From Salarias fasciatus (Eukaryota; Chordata; Actinopteri; Blenniiformes; Blenniidae): 64,000 nt of DNA. The notes beneath the pieces were generated by a model that worked only from the letters and a program-made list of their open reading frames with translations, did not search any database and was not told where the DNA came from. Positions 1 through 10,816 of the stretch are shown piece after piece. The first letter of the stretch is position 1. Every line of letters starts with the position of its first letter. Where the stretch lies: positions 11,311,376-11,375,375 of the forward strand of contig NC_043745.1 of NCBI RefSeq assembly GCF_902148845.1, written 5' to 3'. The translations under genes were made by a program, and so were the position numbers.

Positions 1-838
1 AGCCCATGCTGATGCCGCTCGTGCGGTTGCTGCTGGGCTTGCTGCAGCAGTCGCAGCTGTTGAGGCTGGTCCTGGGGCTGGAGTGCTTGCTCGTGTCGCT
101 GGCGGTGCTTGCATAGCTGGATCTGGGGCTGAGGACGCTGCTGCCCTCGCAGTGGACCAGACTCGACCTGGGGCTGGTGTAGCGGTCCTGGCCCGGCACC
201 ACCAGGCTGCTCCGCGGGCTGCTGATGCTCGACCTGGGGCTGGCGTGCTTGCTCTGCTCCTGGGAGGACAGGGAGGACGCCAGGCTGGACCGCGGGCTGG
301 TGGCGTTGTACCTCCCGTCGTGGTTGCTGGTGATGCAGACGCTGTTGCACCTGTTGCCGGGCAGAGCCGCCGGTTTGTTGAGGGGCACGCCGTCGAAGGT
401 GGAGCCGGTGCTGTACCTGTGGCCCTGCACCTCCAGAGAGTACCTCCTGTGCCTCTCGGAGGCGCCCGTGTAGCACGGCAGGGCCACCTCGGATTTGGTG
501 CAGCAGCCCTCCTCGGTGTAACCCGCGTCCCGCTGCGGGGCGCAGAAGTCCACCGGCACCGTGCGGGCGCAGTTGACCGGGCGCACCGGAGCCGCGCTGT
601 ACACTTTATTCCCAGACGTGAAATTCTCCACGGTGTGATGCTGCTGGTGGAGCACGGAGGTGCCATTCATCGGCTTAGTTTTGTGCTCCGCGACCGCCGG
701 CGCAGAAAAGTCCAGATCGGGGCTGATCACCAAGTCTCTCCGCGCGCCGTACATCCCGTCTTTGTAGGCATCGTACAGGGAGAGGTCCTCCATCAGTTGA
801 GTGGCCCGGAGCCCCAGATCCTCCTGGTAGTGCTCCAT
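1..838 (-). CDS. wtip: Ajuba/LIMD1/WTIP-family LIM-domain scaffold, first coding exon (partial, runs off the left edge)
   Basis: The minus strand is open from an ATG at 838 to the window edge (279 codons). The start reads MEHYQEDLGLRATQLMEDLS, like the LIMD1 N-terminus (MDKYDDLGLEASKFIEDL). Residues 181-258 hold six S-P-R-[ST]-S motifs (at about 181, 200, 207, 222, 237 and 254). The visible end is SSNRTSGISMG, very close to a stretch in human AJUBA and similar to WTIP. Family members have an unstructured serine/proline-rich N-terminus followed by three C-terminal LIM domains; they act at cell junctions, in Hippo signalling (LATS binding) and in P-bodies. The LIM domains lie outside the window. 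The paralogue is uncertain: wtip is favoured because 19q13 and 16q genes are often linked in fish (recalled, not tested), but ajuba fits the visible residues at least as well. The family call is firm and the symbol tentative. Confidence 0.72.
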   Translation of the reverse strand, partial: MEHYQEDLGLRATQLMEDLSLYDAYKDGMYGARRDLVISPDLDFSAPAVAEHKTKPMNGTSVLHQQHHTVENFTSGNKVYSAAPVRPVNCARTVPVDFCAPQRDAGYTEEGCCTKSEVALPCYTGASERHRRYSLEVQGHRYSTGSTFDGVPLNKPAALPGNRCNSVCITSNHDGRYNATSPRSSLASSLSSQEQSKHASPRSSISSPRSSLVVPGQDRYTSPRSSLVHCEGSSVLSPRSSYASTASDTSKHSSPRTSLNSCDCCSKPSSNRTSGISMG

Positions 839-1400
839 GCTGTGCTCCCGAGGCGAGAAACAAGTTGCGAGTGGTGCTGCGCTCCGCGACCCAAACTAGC
901 GAGCGCCGCGGAGCACTAATTGCATTTCACATGGAAATCAAAACAAAACGCCGCCGCACCGCCGCCGCTCGCTCATTCACTCGCGAAACCGCAAACGCGC
1001 CGACAAACCCTCCCGGGCGAGCCGCATCGTCTTCCCCAGCTTCCCCCGCTCCGGCGAAAAAACAAACTCTTTCTCACAGTTTCAGCCGACGGGGATACGT
1101 TTGTCAACTTCAGTTTTTGTTAAGTTGAAAGGTCTTTACAGTCAATGGCGCGCTGCGCGGAGGAATTTCTCCTTGTTGGTTTTTCCTCTAGATTTATCTT
1201 TCCGCGCCCGTGCGAGAATCCAAAGTAGTCTGGATAATCGCGCACGCGGAGATTATCTTTTGTGTGCGGGTCCGAGCGCGCCGGGAGGGCGAAACTCGGA
1301 ATAAAACGCCGTTTTGCGCAGGGGACTCGTTCGCGTAAAAGGAATGCGGGGAGGGAGACGGGATGCGCTGCGCCTCTCTGGAATGTGGTTAATGCTGCAG
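839..1400 (-). promoter_or_regulatory. 5' UTR and CpG-rich promoter region of the Ajuba-family gene
   Basis: The DNA upstream of the start at 838 is dense in CpG up to about 1330 and then falls to AT-rich DNA. This fits a CpG-type vertebrate promoter and 5' UTR. No TATA box was recognised, and the transcription start cannot be placed by eye. Confidence 0.5.
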
Positions 1401-2500
1401 AGAAACAATGATTGCGACCAACTCAGCAAGGGGCTGCCGGGCTCTGAAGAGAATAGTTTAGAGAGAAGAGGACGTCTGCATTCATCCCAGGCAGACTCAA
1501 ATACCACACTAAGCACGCCTCACCTGGTCTCACTGCTTTTACACCGGGAACAAACTGCGGAGGATGGCCGCTGGAGAGGGCGAAGACATTTAAAACTCCA
1601 CTTTTTACGCCAGCCTTTAAAGTCTGGTACAAGAGAGGAGGATGTTTCCTGATAACCACAGTTAAAAACTGTATGGTGCATTTTAACAATGAGCAAGATT
1701 ACTGCAGCATCTAATAATGAAGAAGAAGCAAGTTTTTAACATGAATATACGTATATTGGGTTTTGGAATGCAAAATGTGGAAAAACATGAAGAAAATAAA
1801 AGCTACATGAATATAATTCACGATCCAAAAAAATTAAGGTCATGTTCGAAGTTGCACTATACCTGTTTAATGTTGTAACCCAAAGGTCATTTTTTAAGTC
1901 TTTTCCAATTAAAGATGCTGTGTAGCCAATTTGAGTAATGCCACTTTTATTCAGTAGGTGGCAGTTGAGAGTCTTAGACTTTATGTATTAATTACCAAAA
2001 GTTCCTGCCTGTTGTGTTTGTGATTCTCTTTTCTCAAAGTAAGTGGAGACAGGATGATGGATTTATCCAACGACACAGACTGAAGCTAGCTAAAGAGTGG
2101 TAACTTTCACCTAACTCCTAAAACACACAGTGGAATCAAATGAAACTACATGCTGTTGTGTTCTCTTGTGTTACCAGATAGTTTTTTTATTTATATATTA
2201 AGTACAAATTGGGCTTTCATTACAATGTAACTACTTGAAAAATATTCTAAAATTCTGATGACAAAATTCTTGTGTGCAGACAAACTCTATGTTGATATCG
2301 AGGGAGTGTATGTTTGATTTGGCAAAATCAATGATCAGAACCCAAAATGCAAATCTGACTCATCTGGTTTTATTCCTTTCTTGAATTACAGTCATATAAA
2401 AACAGCACTGAAACAGTTTTTAAATGCATCTTTTTCTACAACCTTTTCAAAAATACCAAGAAATAAAAAAAGAATGATCTGTGAAAATTTCAAGCCATCC
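1401..2500. other. Intergenic DNA with no recognised gene
   Basis: AT-rich sequence between the LIM-gene promoter and the 3' side of sdr42e1. I see no conserved reading frame, RNA gene or clear repeat. Confidence 0.5.
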
Positions 2501-2582
2501 TTTATTTTCATCAGTAACTGTACTCCATGCAAAACAATTGCAAGGGTTAAGACTGTCATAACACGTCTGAGGTATACTATGA

Positions 2583-2648
2583 GTTTATTCCAGGCCTATT
2601 GATCAGTTTTGATCAAGAGCAAATTAGCTCATCATTCATTTCTTTATT
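2583..2648 (-). terminator. sdr42e1: Candidate poly(A) signals of sdr42e1
   Basis: Read on the minus strand, AATAAA occurs at 2648-2643 and 2588-2583. They lie 470-540 bases past the sdr42e1 stop codon. They are plausible ends for its 3' UTR (about 2570-3120); which one is used is unknown. Confidence 0.4.
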
Positions 2649-3120
2649 TGTATCATTCAAAGGCTGACAACAGAGGGAGCCTGGTGTCAAATTACAAGCC
2701 CTCAACACAACGTGCTAAGATGTTTTTAGACTTTCCCAAGACCGCGTTTCTGGAAGTTGGCTGGTCAGAACAAAGTTTAGTGTCATTGTAGCACAGAGAC
2801 ACCATCCCAAAGTAAAACAAATAAAAAATCATGTGAGTATGATAAAATGCTACTGTAGTTTCTGAAGACAAAACCCTGGAGTTTTGCCAACAAAAGGTCC
2901 CCAATTACATTAATTTTTTGTAAAAAATTGTTTTTACAAAACTAGTTTTGAACAAGGACATATTTTTTTTTAAAAATTGCCCCGTTAAGGCATTTGTCTG
3001 TAAACGGTTGTCAGATGCATGCACCAGTTGCACAGCACCAAGTCATAGTTCCAGGTGAGACATCCAGTATGTTTGACATTTCTGGATATAGCTCAATGAT
3101 AATTTAGCTTCAGCTACTAT

Positions 3121-4538
3121 TCAGCTGCCAACCACTGGCAAAAAAGACATTGCCACAGCAGCAAATGCAGAAACAACGAGGAAGTTCAGCAATAATCTAC
3201 TGATGAAGGCACTCTGACATTTCTTGCCGTGGCCTCTGCTTCTGAACCACTGGACAACCTCATCCAGGTTGTGCTCCTCAGGCCGGTAACCGAGTTCAGC
3301 CTTAGCTTTTGCCATGCTGAAGTAATGTGTCACGCCGGTCTTATACACCTCTGTGCGAGTCAGCAGCGGCTGGAAGTTGTAAACGGGCCCGATGAGGTGG
3401 TGAACCATCTCTGTGAGGAAGGCAAAGAAGTAAATGAGGGTGACAGGAAGGCGTAGTTTAGGGAAAGGATAGCCCAGGCCCTCTACCAGGGGTCTGAAGA
3501 ACTCGAAGTTGTTGACCGGCCTGCCATCTGAGATGAAGTAGGCCTGGCCGGCTGAGAGGTGCTGCTTCTCCTCGGTCAGGGCCTCCGCTGCCAGCTGGTG
3601 TGCCGACACCAGATTGTCCACATGGACAAATTCAACCAGGCTGCTGGGGTCACCATACACAAACCTAAAGATCCCCTTCTCTATGTATCCCACTATTCTG
3701 GGCAGGTGCCGCTGCTCCCCGGGGCCGTAGATACCGGCCGGACGCAGGGCGCAGGTCCTCAGGACCCCAGAGCGGTCCTTCAGGGCTGTCCCGTTGGCTT
3801 TCAGTACTGCCATCTCCGCCAGGGACTTGGTCCTGGAGTAGTGGTCCGGGTGGAGGTGTAGAGGTAGATAAGGGAGGCTCTCGTCACCGTTCTCGATCAC
3901 CTGGCCTCCGAAGACCACGTTGAAGGTGCTGGTGTAAACCAGCCTGGGCACTCCGTGCTCAACGCAGGCCTGCAGGACGTTCTGTGTGCCCCGAACGTTG
4001 ACCGCCTCGATCAGGTCCCGCTTCAGCTGCTCCCTGCCGGACATGCCGTAGGAAGCAATGTGGAAGACACAGTCCACACCTCTGACGGCTTCCTCGACCT
4101 GTGCATAGTCCCGTATGTCGCCTCGCACACACACAATGTCTTCAGGAACCTCGTGGCTTGGAGCCACAGTGTCGAACAGAATGACTCTGGCTCCTTGTCG
4201 GTGCAGACACTGAGCAAGGCTGAAAGGTAAACCAGTAATTATTAACAACTTGCACTAAAACAAGCATCCACAAAATCAATAAATAAATTGGTACACGTGC
4301 ATTTATTTATTCATCAGATATATTGTACAATAAATATCTGTCAAAGCTTCACCATAAAATAAATAGTACAACACTGCCACCTTGTGGTGATACACCGTGC
4401 ATGCACGGTCAACGATATTTTTTCGTTACCGTGAAGCAAACATTAAATTGATTAAACCATGAGAAATTGTGCTTACCGATACCCAAAATATCCACAGCCT
4501 CCAGTTATTAGGAATATCTCTCTCCGGGGGCTTTCCAT
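3121..4538 (-). CDS. sdr42e1: Short-chain dehydrogenase/reductase family 42E member 1
   Basis: Two coding exons: 4538-4477 and 4219-3121, joined across a GT-AG intron (donor gtaagc, acceptor tttcag), giving 386 aa; human SDR42E1 is 393 aa. Exon 1 encodes MESPRREIFLITGGCGYFGYR, which carries the nucleotide-binding TGGxGYxG motif. The long ORF that begins inside the intron lacks this and is not the true start. Exon 2 holds the TSTFN stretch, the YSRTK catalytic Tyr-Lys pair, RPAGIYGPGEQ and LVEFVHVDN, all near-identical to the human protein. A hydrophobic segment close to the C-terminus (LLLNFLVVSAFAAVAMSFL) suggests a membrane anchor. The family is 3-beta-HSD-like and acts on sterol-type substrates with NAD(P); the exact substrate is not shown by the sequence. 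The LIM gene lies downstream on the same strand. Confidence 0.95.
4374..4387 (-). promoter_or_regulatory. CTCF-like motif in sdr42e1 intron 1
   Basis: CTGCCACCTTGTGG matches the reverse form of the CTCF core (CCNCNAGRKGGCRS) at every constrained position. Occupancy is an inference; a 14-base match can occur by chance. Confidence 0.35.
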
Positions 4539-5024
4539 TGTGTCAGGTTGATTCTGGGAGGGTCCGGGTCATGAAAACATAGAAAAACAATTAAAATCCA
4601 AAGAAAAACAAACACAAAAGCGCGCTCGAGGACGCGAAAAGCATTACATTTCCACACAAACCCAGACCATCTGCGATACTACGCCTTTAAAACTATGTAA
4701 CAGAGCCGGATCAGAGTGCAGAAAGCTGCAGACACTTTGGATTAAACACACCAGGAAAGCTCATCGGTCCCGTCCTGACTCCAACACAGACAGCCGCCGA
4801 ATATCGCTCCCTGTTTTACTGTAAAACACACAGGAGAACGAGAAAGACCGGACCGGACAGCCACCGAGCACCGCCTGCCTCTGTACTGTGTGTGAAATTA
4901 CACAATTTCTTCTTATTCTTTCGGGTTTGCAGGCGGGTTACAACCAGAGCTGTGGTGCAGTACTGCCACCTGCTACATGGGAGCTGCATGCAGTGCAGGG
5001 CTCGTCTACAACTTCACCTACAAC

Positions 5025-5085
5025 AATTAAATTAAATTAAATTAAATTAAATTAAATTAAATTAAATTAAATTAAATTAAATTAA
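5025..5085. repeat. Pentanucleotide microsatellite (AATTA)n
   Basis: About twelve uninterrupted copies of a five-base unit (AATTA phase) span roughly 60 bases. It lies upstream of sdr42e1 in otherwise unique AT-rich DNA. Confidence 0.95.
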
Positions 5086-5659
5086 TGTAGTTGTTTCATT
5101 TTATTTTTCAGTGTGTACATATAGGCAGATTGACAATAATCATAGGCAAATATGTTACAGTAATCACGTTCTTTGATTAAATAAAACTATAGATGAGTGA
5201 AATAAGGAGAAGTAATCACATTCAGCTGATTTAAAGTGAAGTGAAACAGGGTAGGTTGTAAAATGTATTCAGTACAAGAGTAGTAATCATAATAAAGCTT
5301 AATTTACATAAACATCTTCCTCCAACTCTTTAAAGCTATCTGAAAGCTTAAACATTGGCCATCTCACAAGACAATAAAGCCTGGTACATACTACAGCATT
5401 TTTTCCAATCTTCCCCAATTCAGAGACAACACACTTATATTTTGCATCTGCAAATGAATGTTTCTAGATAATTTCCGAGTTTTTATTTGTAAAACAAGCT
5501 TTGCCATGCTGTACAAAAAATCTGCACCAAAAAAAAAATCAACTTTGTGAATGTGTAGAAAAGGATTTGCATGACTGTAGAATGCATTTGCATTTGTGAA
5601 AAGAAATAGAAGTTCCTAATAAGTTTGTTTTTCAGTAGTGAACTAATACACACCTTCAG
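5086..5659. other. Intergenic AT-rich DNA, nothing recognised
   Basis: No coding potential above noise and no clear repeat structure. The short open frames here are AT-rich and show no family motif. Confidence 0.5.
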
Positions 5660-5960
5660 CCCCATGACTTAACTAGTGCTGCTGCAAATGTGTTTACCAG
5701 TCAACTAGTAGATATCCTACTTTTACTCGTAGACTAGTAAATATGTTGTGTCCATCTAGTTCAGGAGCATAGCTTAAAAAAAGCTTGAACTCGTTAAGTA
5801 GAGAGCATATTGGTGTTCACTAGTGAACTAGTAAGCATTTTTGGCCATCAATATTTAATATTATGCAGTTGTATGCACTAGTTTTACTGATGACCTTAAT
5901 TCATTATTGACTAGTTAACATAATCAGAGTTTTTGCAGCTCTCTAGTGAACTAGTATATT
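5660..5960. repeat. ACTAGT-rich repeat cluster, possible decayed hAT-type MITE
   Basis: The hexamer ACTAGT occurs eight times in 284 bases (5672, 5704, 5733, 5819, 5827, 5877, 5910, 5950). Near the two sides, GCTGCAAA (left) and its reverse complement TTTGCAGC (right) form a short inverted pair next to CTAG. Many fish hAT-like MITEs carry a GTGCTGCAA end and CTAGT-type internal repeats. I could not find a convincing target-site duplication, so the family is inferred. Confidence 0.45.
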
Positions 5961-6394
5961 TTTACTTTTGATATCTTGGAAGCATAAATACTTTCCATCC
6001 AGTCCTCCACCTGAGTCAACTGGTCCAGAGTTGGAAAGCAGAAAAAAACTCAGAGATATGTCTACAGCAAGTCGCTTAAGAGGAATACCACCAAGAATAA
6101 CAGTTTGAGTTTGCCCTCCCCTCATCAGACAATGTATGCAATTGTTGAAATAAATTTGTCAGTCACTATAAATCCTGCTTGACGTTTGATACGTGTGGTT
6201 CATTGCAGCTGTAAGTGTTTTAAGTCCTCACTATCACTATCACCAGGAATTCACTCTGTTGTGTGTTGTAGACTTAATTCACCACTGACTCAAAATTTTA
6301 AAGAGAAGTTTTACAATAATTGAAACTACGGAAGAGCTTTGAATTTAAACATGAAAGATTTTCTTTCATGCAGTTGTATGCACTAGTTTTACTG
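5863..6394. repeat. Pair of 27-bp identical direct repeats
   Basis: The 27 bases at 5863-5889 recur without change at 6368-6394, in the same orientation, 505 bases apart. They contain GTATGCACTAGTTTTACTG. The first copy overlaps the ACTAGT cluster. The DNA between the copies has no gene. Confidence 0.8.
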
Positions 6395-7743
6395 GGTGCA
6401 AAGTATAGGAAACCAAAGAAGCAATCCTAAAAATGACTACAATCTCAGCATGAAGCCTATTTTAATAATACCCTTTGGTATAACATCCAGCAAAACTGAA
6501 AAAAAAGGAAAAGAAAAAAAAGAAAAAGAAATCTCTCCTACCTGTTGCTCTATGCTTGTTTTTAAAGCTCACCCTGACAACATGGCTTCAAAGTCAAATT
6601 TGAAAGCTTTTATGACAACAACTAACACCAATGTCTGAGCTGGGGTCTTTGTGTTCCTTTCCTTTTTTTTTATTAATCAATTTTTTTTTTACCTTTTCAT
6701 TTGGTGGTTTGGTCAGCCAGTTTTGGCCCACAGGACCTATGTTTGACACCCGTGGTCTAACAGGGGAATATGGGTTTATTTAAACACAGTTCTCTGCTCT
6801 GTTTTCTGTGTAAATGTTTTGATTGCATGGGTGTGGAATCTGTTTCCTCCTCATAGTGGAAAAAAACCCCTCATCTAATGAAGGAAGAAAATGCAAGATT
6901 GGAAATAATAAAGGCATAAAAGTAAAAGTGATTTTAAAAAAAGTGTCAATTAATAATAATAAAAAAGTCAGATGTAAATAAAGTACAGAAATATATAATT
7001 TGGAGTGGAGATAAGACAATGTGAAAATAAACTAATACATATGGCATAACAATTAATAAGAAAATAAATTTAAAAATCACCAAATACTTAACTAAATTGA
7101 TTTTTTTTTTAAACTAAGCATTGAAATTAGAGCTACAGGAACATCAAGCTTGCTCGAGTCATTAGTGGAACTGAGACCATAACATGCAATTATGATCATT
7201 CATGGTTATGTTATGAATAATTGTTGATGCACTTGAAATGCTATCAATTAAGAGACTCAGTTCTGAAGTACATTACCACAAAATCCAATATATGGTAGAT
7301 ATTGCAGAACGTTAACCATATATCATAGCATATATCATATATGGTACAATTCATAGTTCTTGTGATATTGTATCACAGTGAAGAGTCAGAACCTAAATAA
7401 TTTTCCTTATTGAAAAAGGTGCCAGACTTGATCAAATCCTGCTTTTTTAATTTTTTCATAATTACTCAGTTTCTTGCCACCTCTGATTAAACCTTACACT
7501 GGAATGTATGAAGCTATTTTTGTTGGTAATAGTGTCGATTCTTTCTCACATCTTAGATATGGTTATAGTGTGTATTATATTATTTTTACAAGACTGTGTC
7601 CTTCATCGCTCCAAATTCTTCAGACTCCACTGCAGTCTGTGGATTTAGGGCAAAAATACGGTCAGAATTCAGCATCTTCCTTTAATTTGCAGCAACAATA
7701 CCACCGGCCGCCTCTTGCTTTGCCTGATTGGACTGACTAAATT
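6395..7743. other. Intergenic AT-rich DNA with one transposon scrap
   Basis: No gene is recognised. At about 6705-6760 the text TTTGGCCCACAGGACCTATG followed by GTTTGACACCCGTGG resembles the end of a common fish hAT-like repeat. Purine-rich and poly-A/T tracts lie at about 6490-6540 and 6660-6700. Confidence 0.4.
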
Positions 7744-7757
7744 GCGCCCTCTGGTGG
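7744..7757 (-). promoter_or_regulatory. CTCF-like motif just upstream of the first NAT 5' exon
   Basis: GCGCCCTCTGGTGG fits the reverse-oriented CTCF core at all constrained positions. It lies about 100 bases before the candidate non-coding first exon of the NAT gene. Binding is inferred. Confidence 0.45.
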
Positions 7758-7855
7758 TGGTTGTTGTCCTCTGCACCGCCGTGCGACGTAATACCGCGCT
7801 GCGTCGCACGTGTCAGTTGTGCAACAGCTCAGAGCAGCGGGACACTTCTCCAGCG
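7758..7855 (+). promoter_or_regulatory. Promoter and candidate non-coding first exon of NAT gene A
   Basis: A CpG-rich patch in AT-rich surroundings ends at a good splice donor (CCAGCG/gtgagt, exon end 7855). NAT genes of vertebrates usually have non-coding 5' exons spliced to a single coding exon, and the acceptor before 9108 fits. An 8-bp inverted repeat (GTGCGACG at 7781-7788, CGTCGCAC at 7802-7809) sits near the likely start. The exact transcription start is unknown. Confidence 0.5.
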
Positions 7856-9107
7856 GTGAGTCTCTTTAAAGCCTGTTCAAGATCAATCGATTGACCAAGT
7901 TCAGGATGCAGCAGACTAACTGTCAGCAGAGGGATGCAGGAAAGGATGTTTTCAGACTTTTTCATCGATGAATCCAGGTGTTGGGTGACTTTTGCATTAT
8001 GTAAGGTTGCGTGCCGTGTTTGAAAACTTAAAGGAAATTATTTTAATTCACATTTTCTCTGGTTAATTTAGGCAGATTTAGACAGATGTCACATTTTAAA
8101 AACCCGTAGCCGCCCTGACGGGCACGCATTTGTATATTTTTCTTGTTTATGCCCTTGTTTCATGAACATGTCAGATCCCGCGGCTGCACGCGCTCATGTT
8201 ATCTTTGATAGGACATAAACATCTGCATTGTGATAAGTCACAGCGGGGGACGGGGGACGGAGCTCCACCTTCATTAAGCTCAGTGACCTCACATGTACTT
8301 AAACGCACTGGCATCTAAAACAACTCATCTCGACCTGAATGATGTGATAACTTTCTAAAACAGAAAAAATTAAAATTAAAATTAGAACCCAGGGCACCAA
8401 CACAAAAAATCCCACATCTGGCTGATCTAGCAGCAAGTGGCAAATGGTATTACAGATTCTTTGAGGGACCCGGCATCATTCATTCAGGACAAAAAGTTCT
8501 AAATTGCTGTGATCCCATGCGTGAAAACTCACATCCCGGCCCTCCACAAACATTCCAACAATGTTTTCCTGTGGTGGAGTCCAAAGAACATCAAGGGATT
8601 CACGACACTGCCTGCTGATGAAGTACAGTTTATTGATTTTACCTTTCACTTCATTTAAATGTTGGCTGCAATCCCCATTAACGATCCATACTACTATAAA
8701 GAGATTTTTCGATTTAGAACCTTTTTTCCCTCACCGTCAGATGGGACAGTTCTCACTAATTGTGGTGCCTAAAGTTCCAGCTATGTTTTCTCTCTCTACA
8801 TGCTGACAGGACTTCTGACAACATGTTGTCTTACTATTTGCGTGAATTTGCCTGCAAAGTTTACAAGACTTTGGCTGAACTTAGCTGTTCAAAAAATGTA
8901 TCTTAACAACTTCCATGCAATTTTATAACCGTTTAACCCTGAGTGGCAAAAGTGACAGCCCTACTTGAAAATGCTTTCACTTTGAGTTAAGGAAAGCTGT
9001 TTGAAATATGTAAAATTTTGTATGGGTTTGGATTGACCCTGATTTTCATTGATCCATTAGTGTGACTTGTCTTTGAACTACATTCTGGTGTGTCTTACTT
9101 TCTACAG
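7856..9107 (+). other. Likely 5' intron of NAT gene A
   Basis: The stretch between the donor at 7856 (gtgagt) and the acceptor tttctacag ending at 9107 holds no recognised gene. The open frame at 8561-8806 shows no family motif and is taken as chance. Confidence 0.45.
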
Positions 9108-9112
9108 TCAAG

Positions 9113-9985
9113 ATGAATCTGGAGGAATACTTCAAGAGGATCAGTTTTCAAGGCTCCTATGAAGCCCTGGATCTGCCCACACTGAAGCTGATCCACAAAC
9201 GGCACGTCATGTCGATCCCTTTTGAAAACCTCAGCATTCACTGCGGGGAGAGAATCAGCACAGACGTCCGGGTAATCTATGATAAGATAGTGAGGGGCCG
9301 TCGTGGAGGTTGGTGCATGGAGAACAACTTCCTGTTCGGCTGGGCGCTGAGAGAAATGGGCTTCGACACGATAACACTGAGTTCCAGGGTTTACAACAGT
9401 TTTCTCCAAGACTTTGGTCCACTGGATTCTCATCTCATCAATAAAGTCATTATTGATGGGAAGGCTTATTTGACAGATGTGAGCTTTGGGGTGTCGTCTC
9501 AAGTGTGGGAGCCTCTGGAGCTCATCTCTGGAAAGGACCAACCCCAGGCAGCCGGAATCTTCCGTCTTATGGACAGAGGAGACATGTGGACGCTGGAGAA
9601 GACTGGAAGGAAACCAGAACTTCTCAATCCAGAATTTGCAAATTCGGGCTTAATCAACAGGAAGCCAACAAAGCTGATTTACTGCTTCACGATGGAGCCG
9701 CGCCAGGCCGATTATTTCCTAGAGGTAAATGGCAAGCTCCAAACCGATCCAACCTGCCTGTTCACCAATAAATCCATCTGCTCTCTGCAGACAGCCACAG
9801 GGTTCAAGGCCCTGATCGGCTGGACCTACAGCGAGGTGACCTTCAAGCCTGAGGAGGGCGTTGATGTGTTTAGCATGAGGGACATCACAGAGGAGGAGAT
9901 AGAGGAGGTTCTGAGGGAACAGTTCAATGTGGTCCTGCAGAACAAACTGAAGATCGTGGCCAACAGGTCATGGTACACCCTCTGA
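9113..9985 (+). CDS. nat: Arylamine N-acetyltransferase, copy A
   Basis: One uninterrupted coding exon of 290 aa, the standard vertebrate NAT length. The acceptor tttctacag ends five bases before the ATG, as in the known gene layout. The Cys-His-Asp catalytic triad is exactly at the standard positions: C68 in RGGWCMENN, H107 in DSHLINK and D122 in YLTDVSFG. NATs move acetyl from acetyl-CoA to aromatic amines and hydrazines in the cytosol through an acetyl-cysteine intermediate. Pocket residues that differ between human NAT1 and NAT2 read F125, V127 and S129 here, so substrate preference cannot be read from the human pair. The gene is intact and probably active. Copy B lies 4.8 kb downstream in the same orientation. 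A possible ATTAAA poly(A) signal lies near 10130. Confidence 0.95.
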   Translation: MNLEEYFKRISFQGSYEALDLPTLKLIHKRHVMSIPFENLSIHCGERISTDVRVIYDKIVRGRRGGWCMENNFLFGWALREMGFDTITLSSRVYNSFLQDFGPLDSHLINKVIIDGKAYLTDVSFGVSSQVWEPLELISGKDQPQAAGIFRLMDRGDMWTLEKTGRKPELLNPEFANSGLINRKPTKLIYCFTMEPRQADYFLEVNGKLQTDPTCLFTNKSICSLQTATGFKALIGWTYSEVTFKPEEGVDVFSMRDITEEEIEEVLREQFNVVLQNKLKIVANRSWYTL

Positions 9986-10153
9986 GAGCCAGCGGCTGTA
10001 CCGCGTACTGTGATATAGTCACAATTATATCAGAACATAATATTTAAAACTTGACTACGTAATTATGCTTTTTAAAACAATTTCATTCTGTGACGCCTTT
10101 TGTAACTCTGCTTTTGAAAAGTGCCAAATAATTAAAATGATAATACAGTAATG

Positions 10154-10808
10154 TTATAACCTTATATTTATTATATGTGATACAATTGTTTCCATCTCTG
10201 TCGATATTGTCACAACTTTATGGAAATGTAACTTCGGCGTAATTCTAGAAATATATAAATACATATATAAAATAGAACAAAGATTGTATTTTTCAAGAAT
10301 TTCGCCAAATTCCACGTAAACGTGAGTCTGATGAAAATGTTTTACCCTGCTTTTCTTGAATCTGTCCTTTGTTTCTCTGCCGTTTGTTGGCACGGCAACC
10401 TCACCAACAAAGAGAAGAACGTTCTTGTGAAGAAAGGGGTGAAATTCAACAGAGATCTTAAAAACTCAGCTGAAAAAAAAGCTAAGTTCATTTGAATCAA
10501 TCAAACTCATGCTCTTAATCCAGAATACAAACTGCAAGCATACAAATTCTCCTCCGCGCTGCTCTAGATGCCACAGTGAGGAGGAAGTAATGGTGGTCAC
10601 TGCTACCTGGTTTTTACCTGAGTGCTGCTCGAAAGTTTATATATATTTACTCATTTATTGAGTGTATATCTGATGGCCTTTCTGTATTCCATGTTTTGTT
10701 TTGGGTATTTTGCTCTTGAGCTGCACTTTCCACATTTTACACTTACGATAAGCTCCTGCTCACACTCTGCATATTTATATGTCTTATGTTGTTTGAATGT
10801 GATCTTTT
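10154..10808. other. Intergenic DNA between NAT A and the hAT MITE
   Basis: AT-rich, with no gene or repeat I can name. Confidence 0.45.
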
Positions 10809-10816
10809 GTTTGCTG

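Noticed and set aside
83-919. 278-codon open frame on the plus strand
   Set aside because: It is the antisense of the Ajuba-family exon. The minus strand has family-specific protein similarity; the plus frame stays open because the DNA is GC-rich.
3121-4248. 375-codon frame as the full sdr42e1 gene
   Set aside because: Its first residues come from the intron. The true first exon at 4538-4477 supplies the TGGxGYxG nucleotide-binding motif.
9095-9541. 148-codon minus-strand frame, with a similar one at 14811-15185
   Set aside because: Both lie antisense to the NAT coding exons and share sequence only because the NAT genes do.
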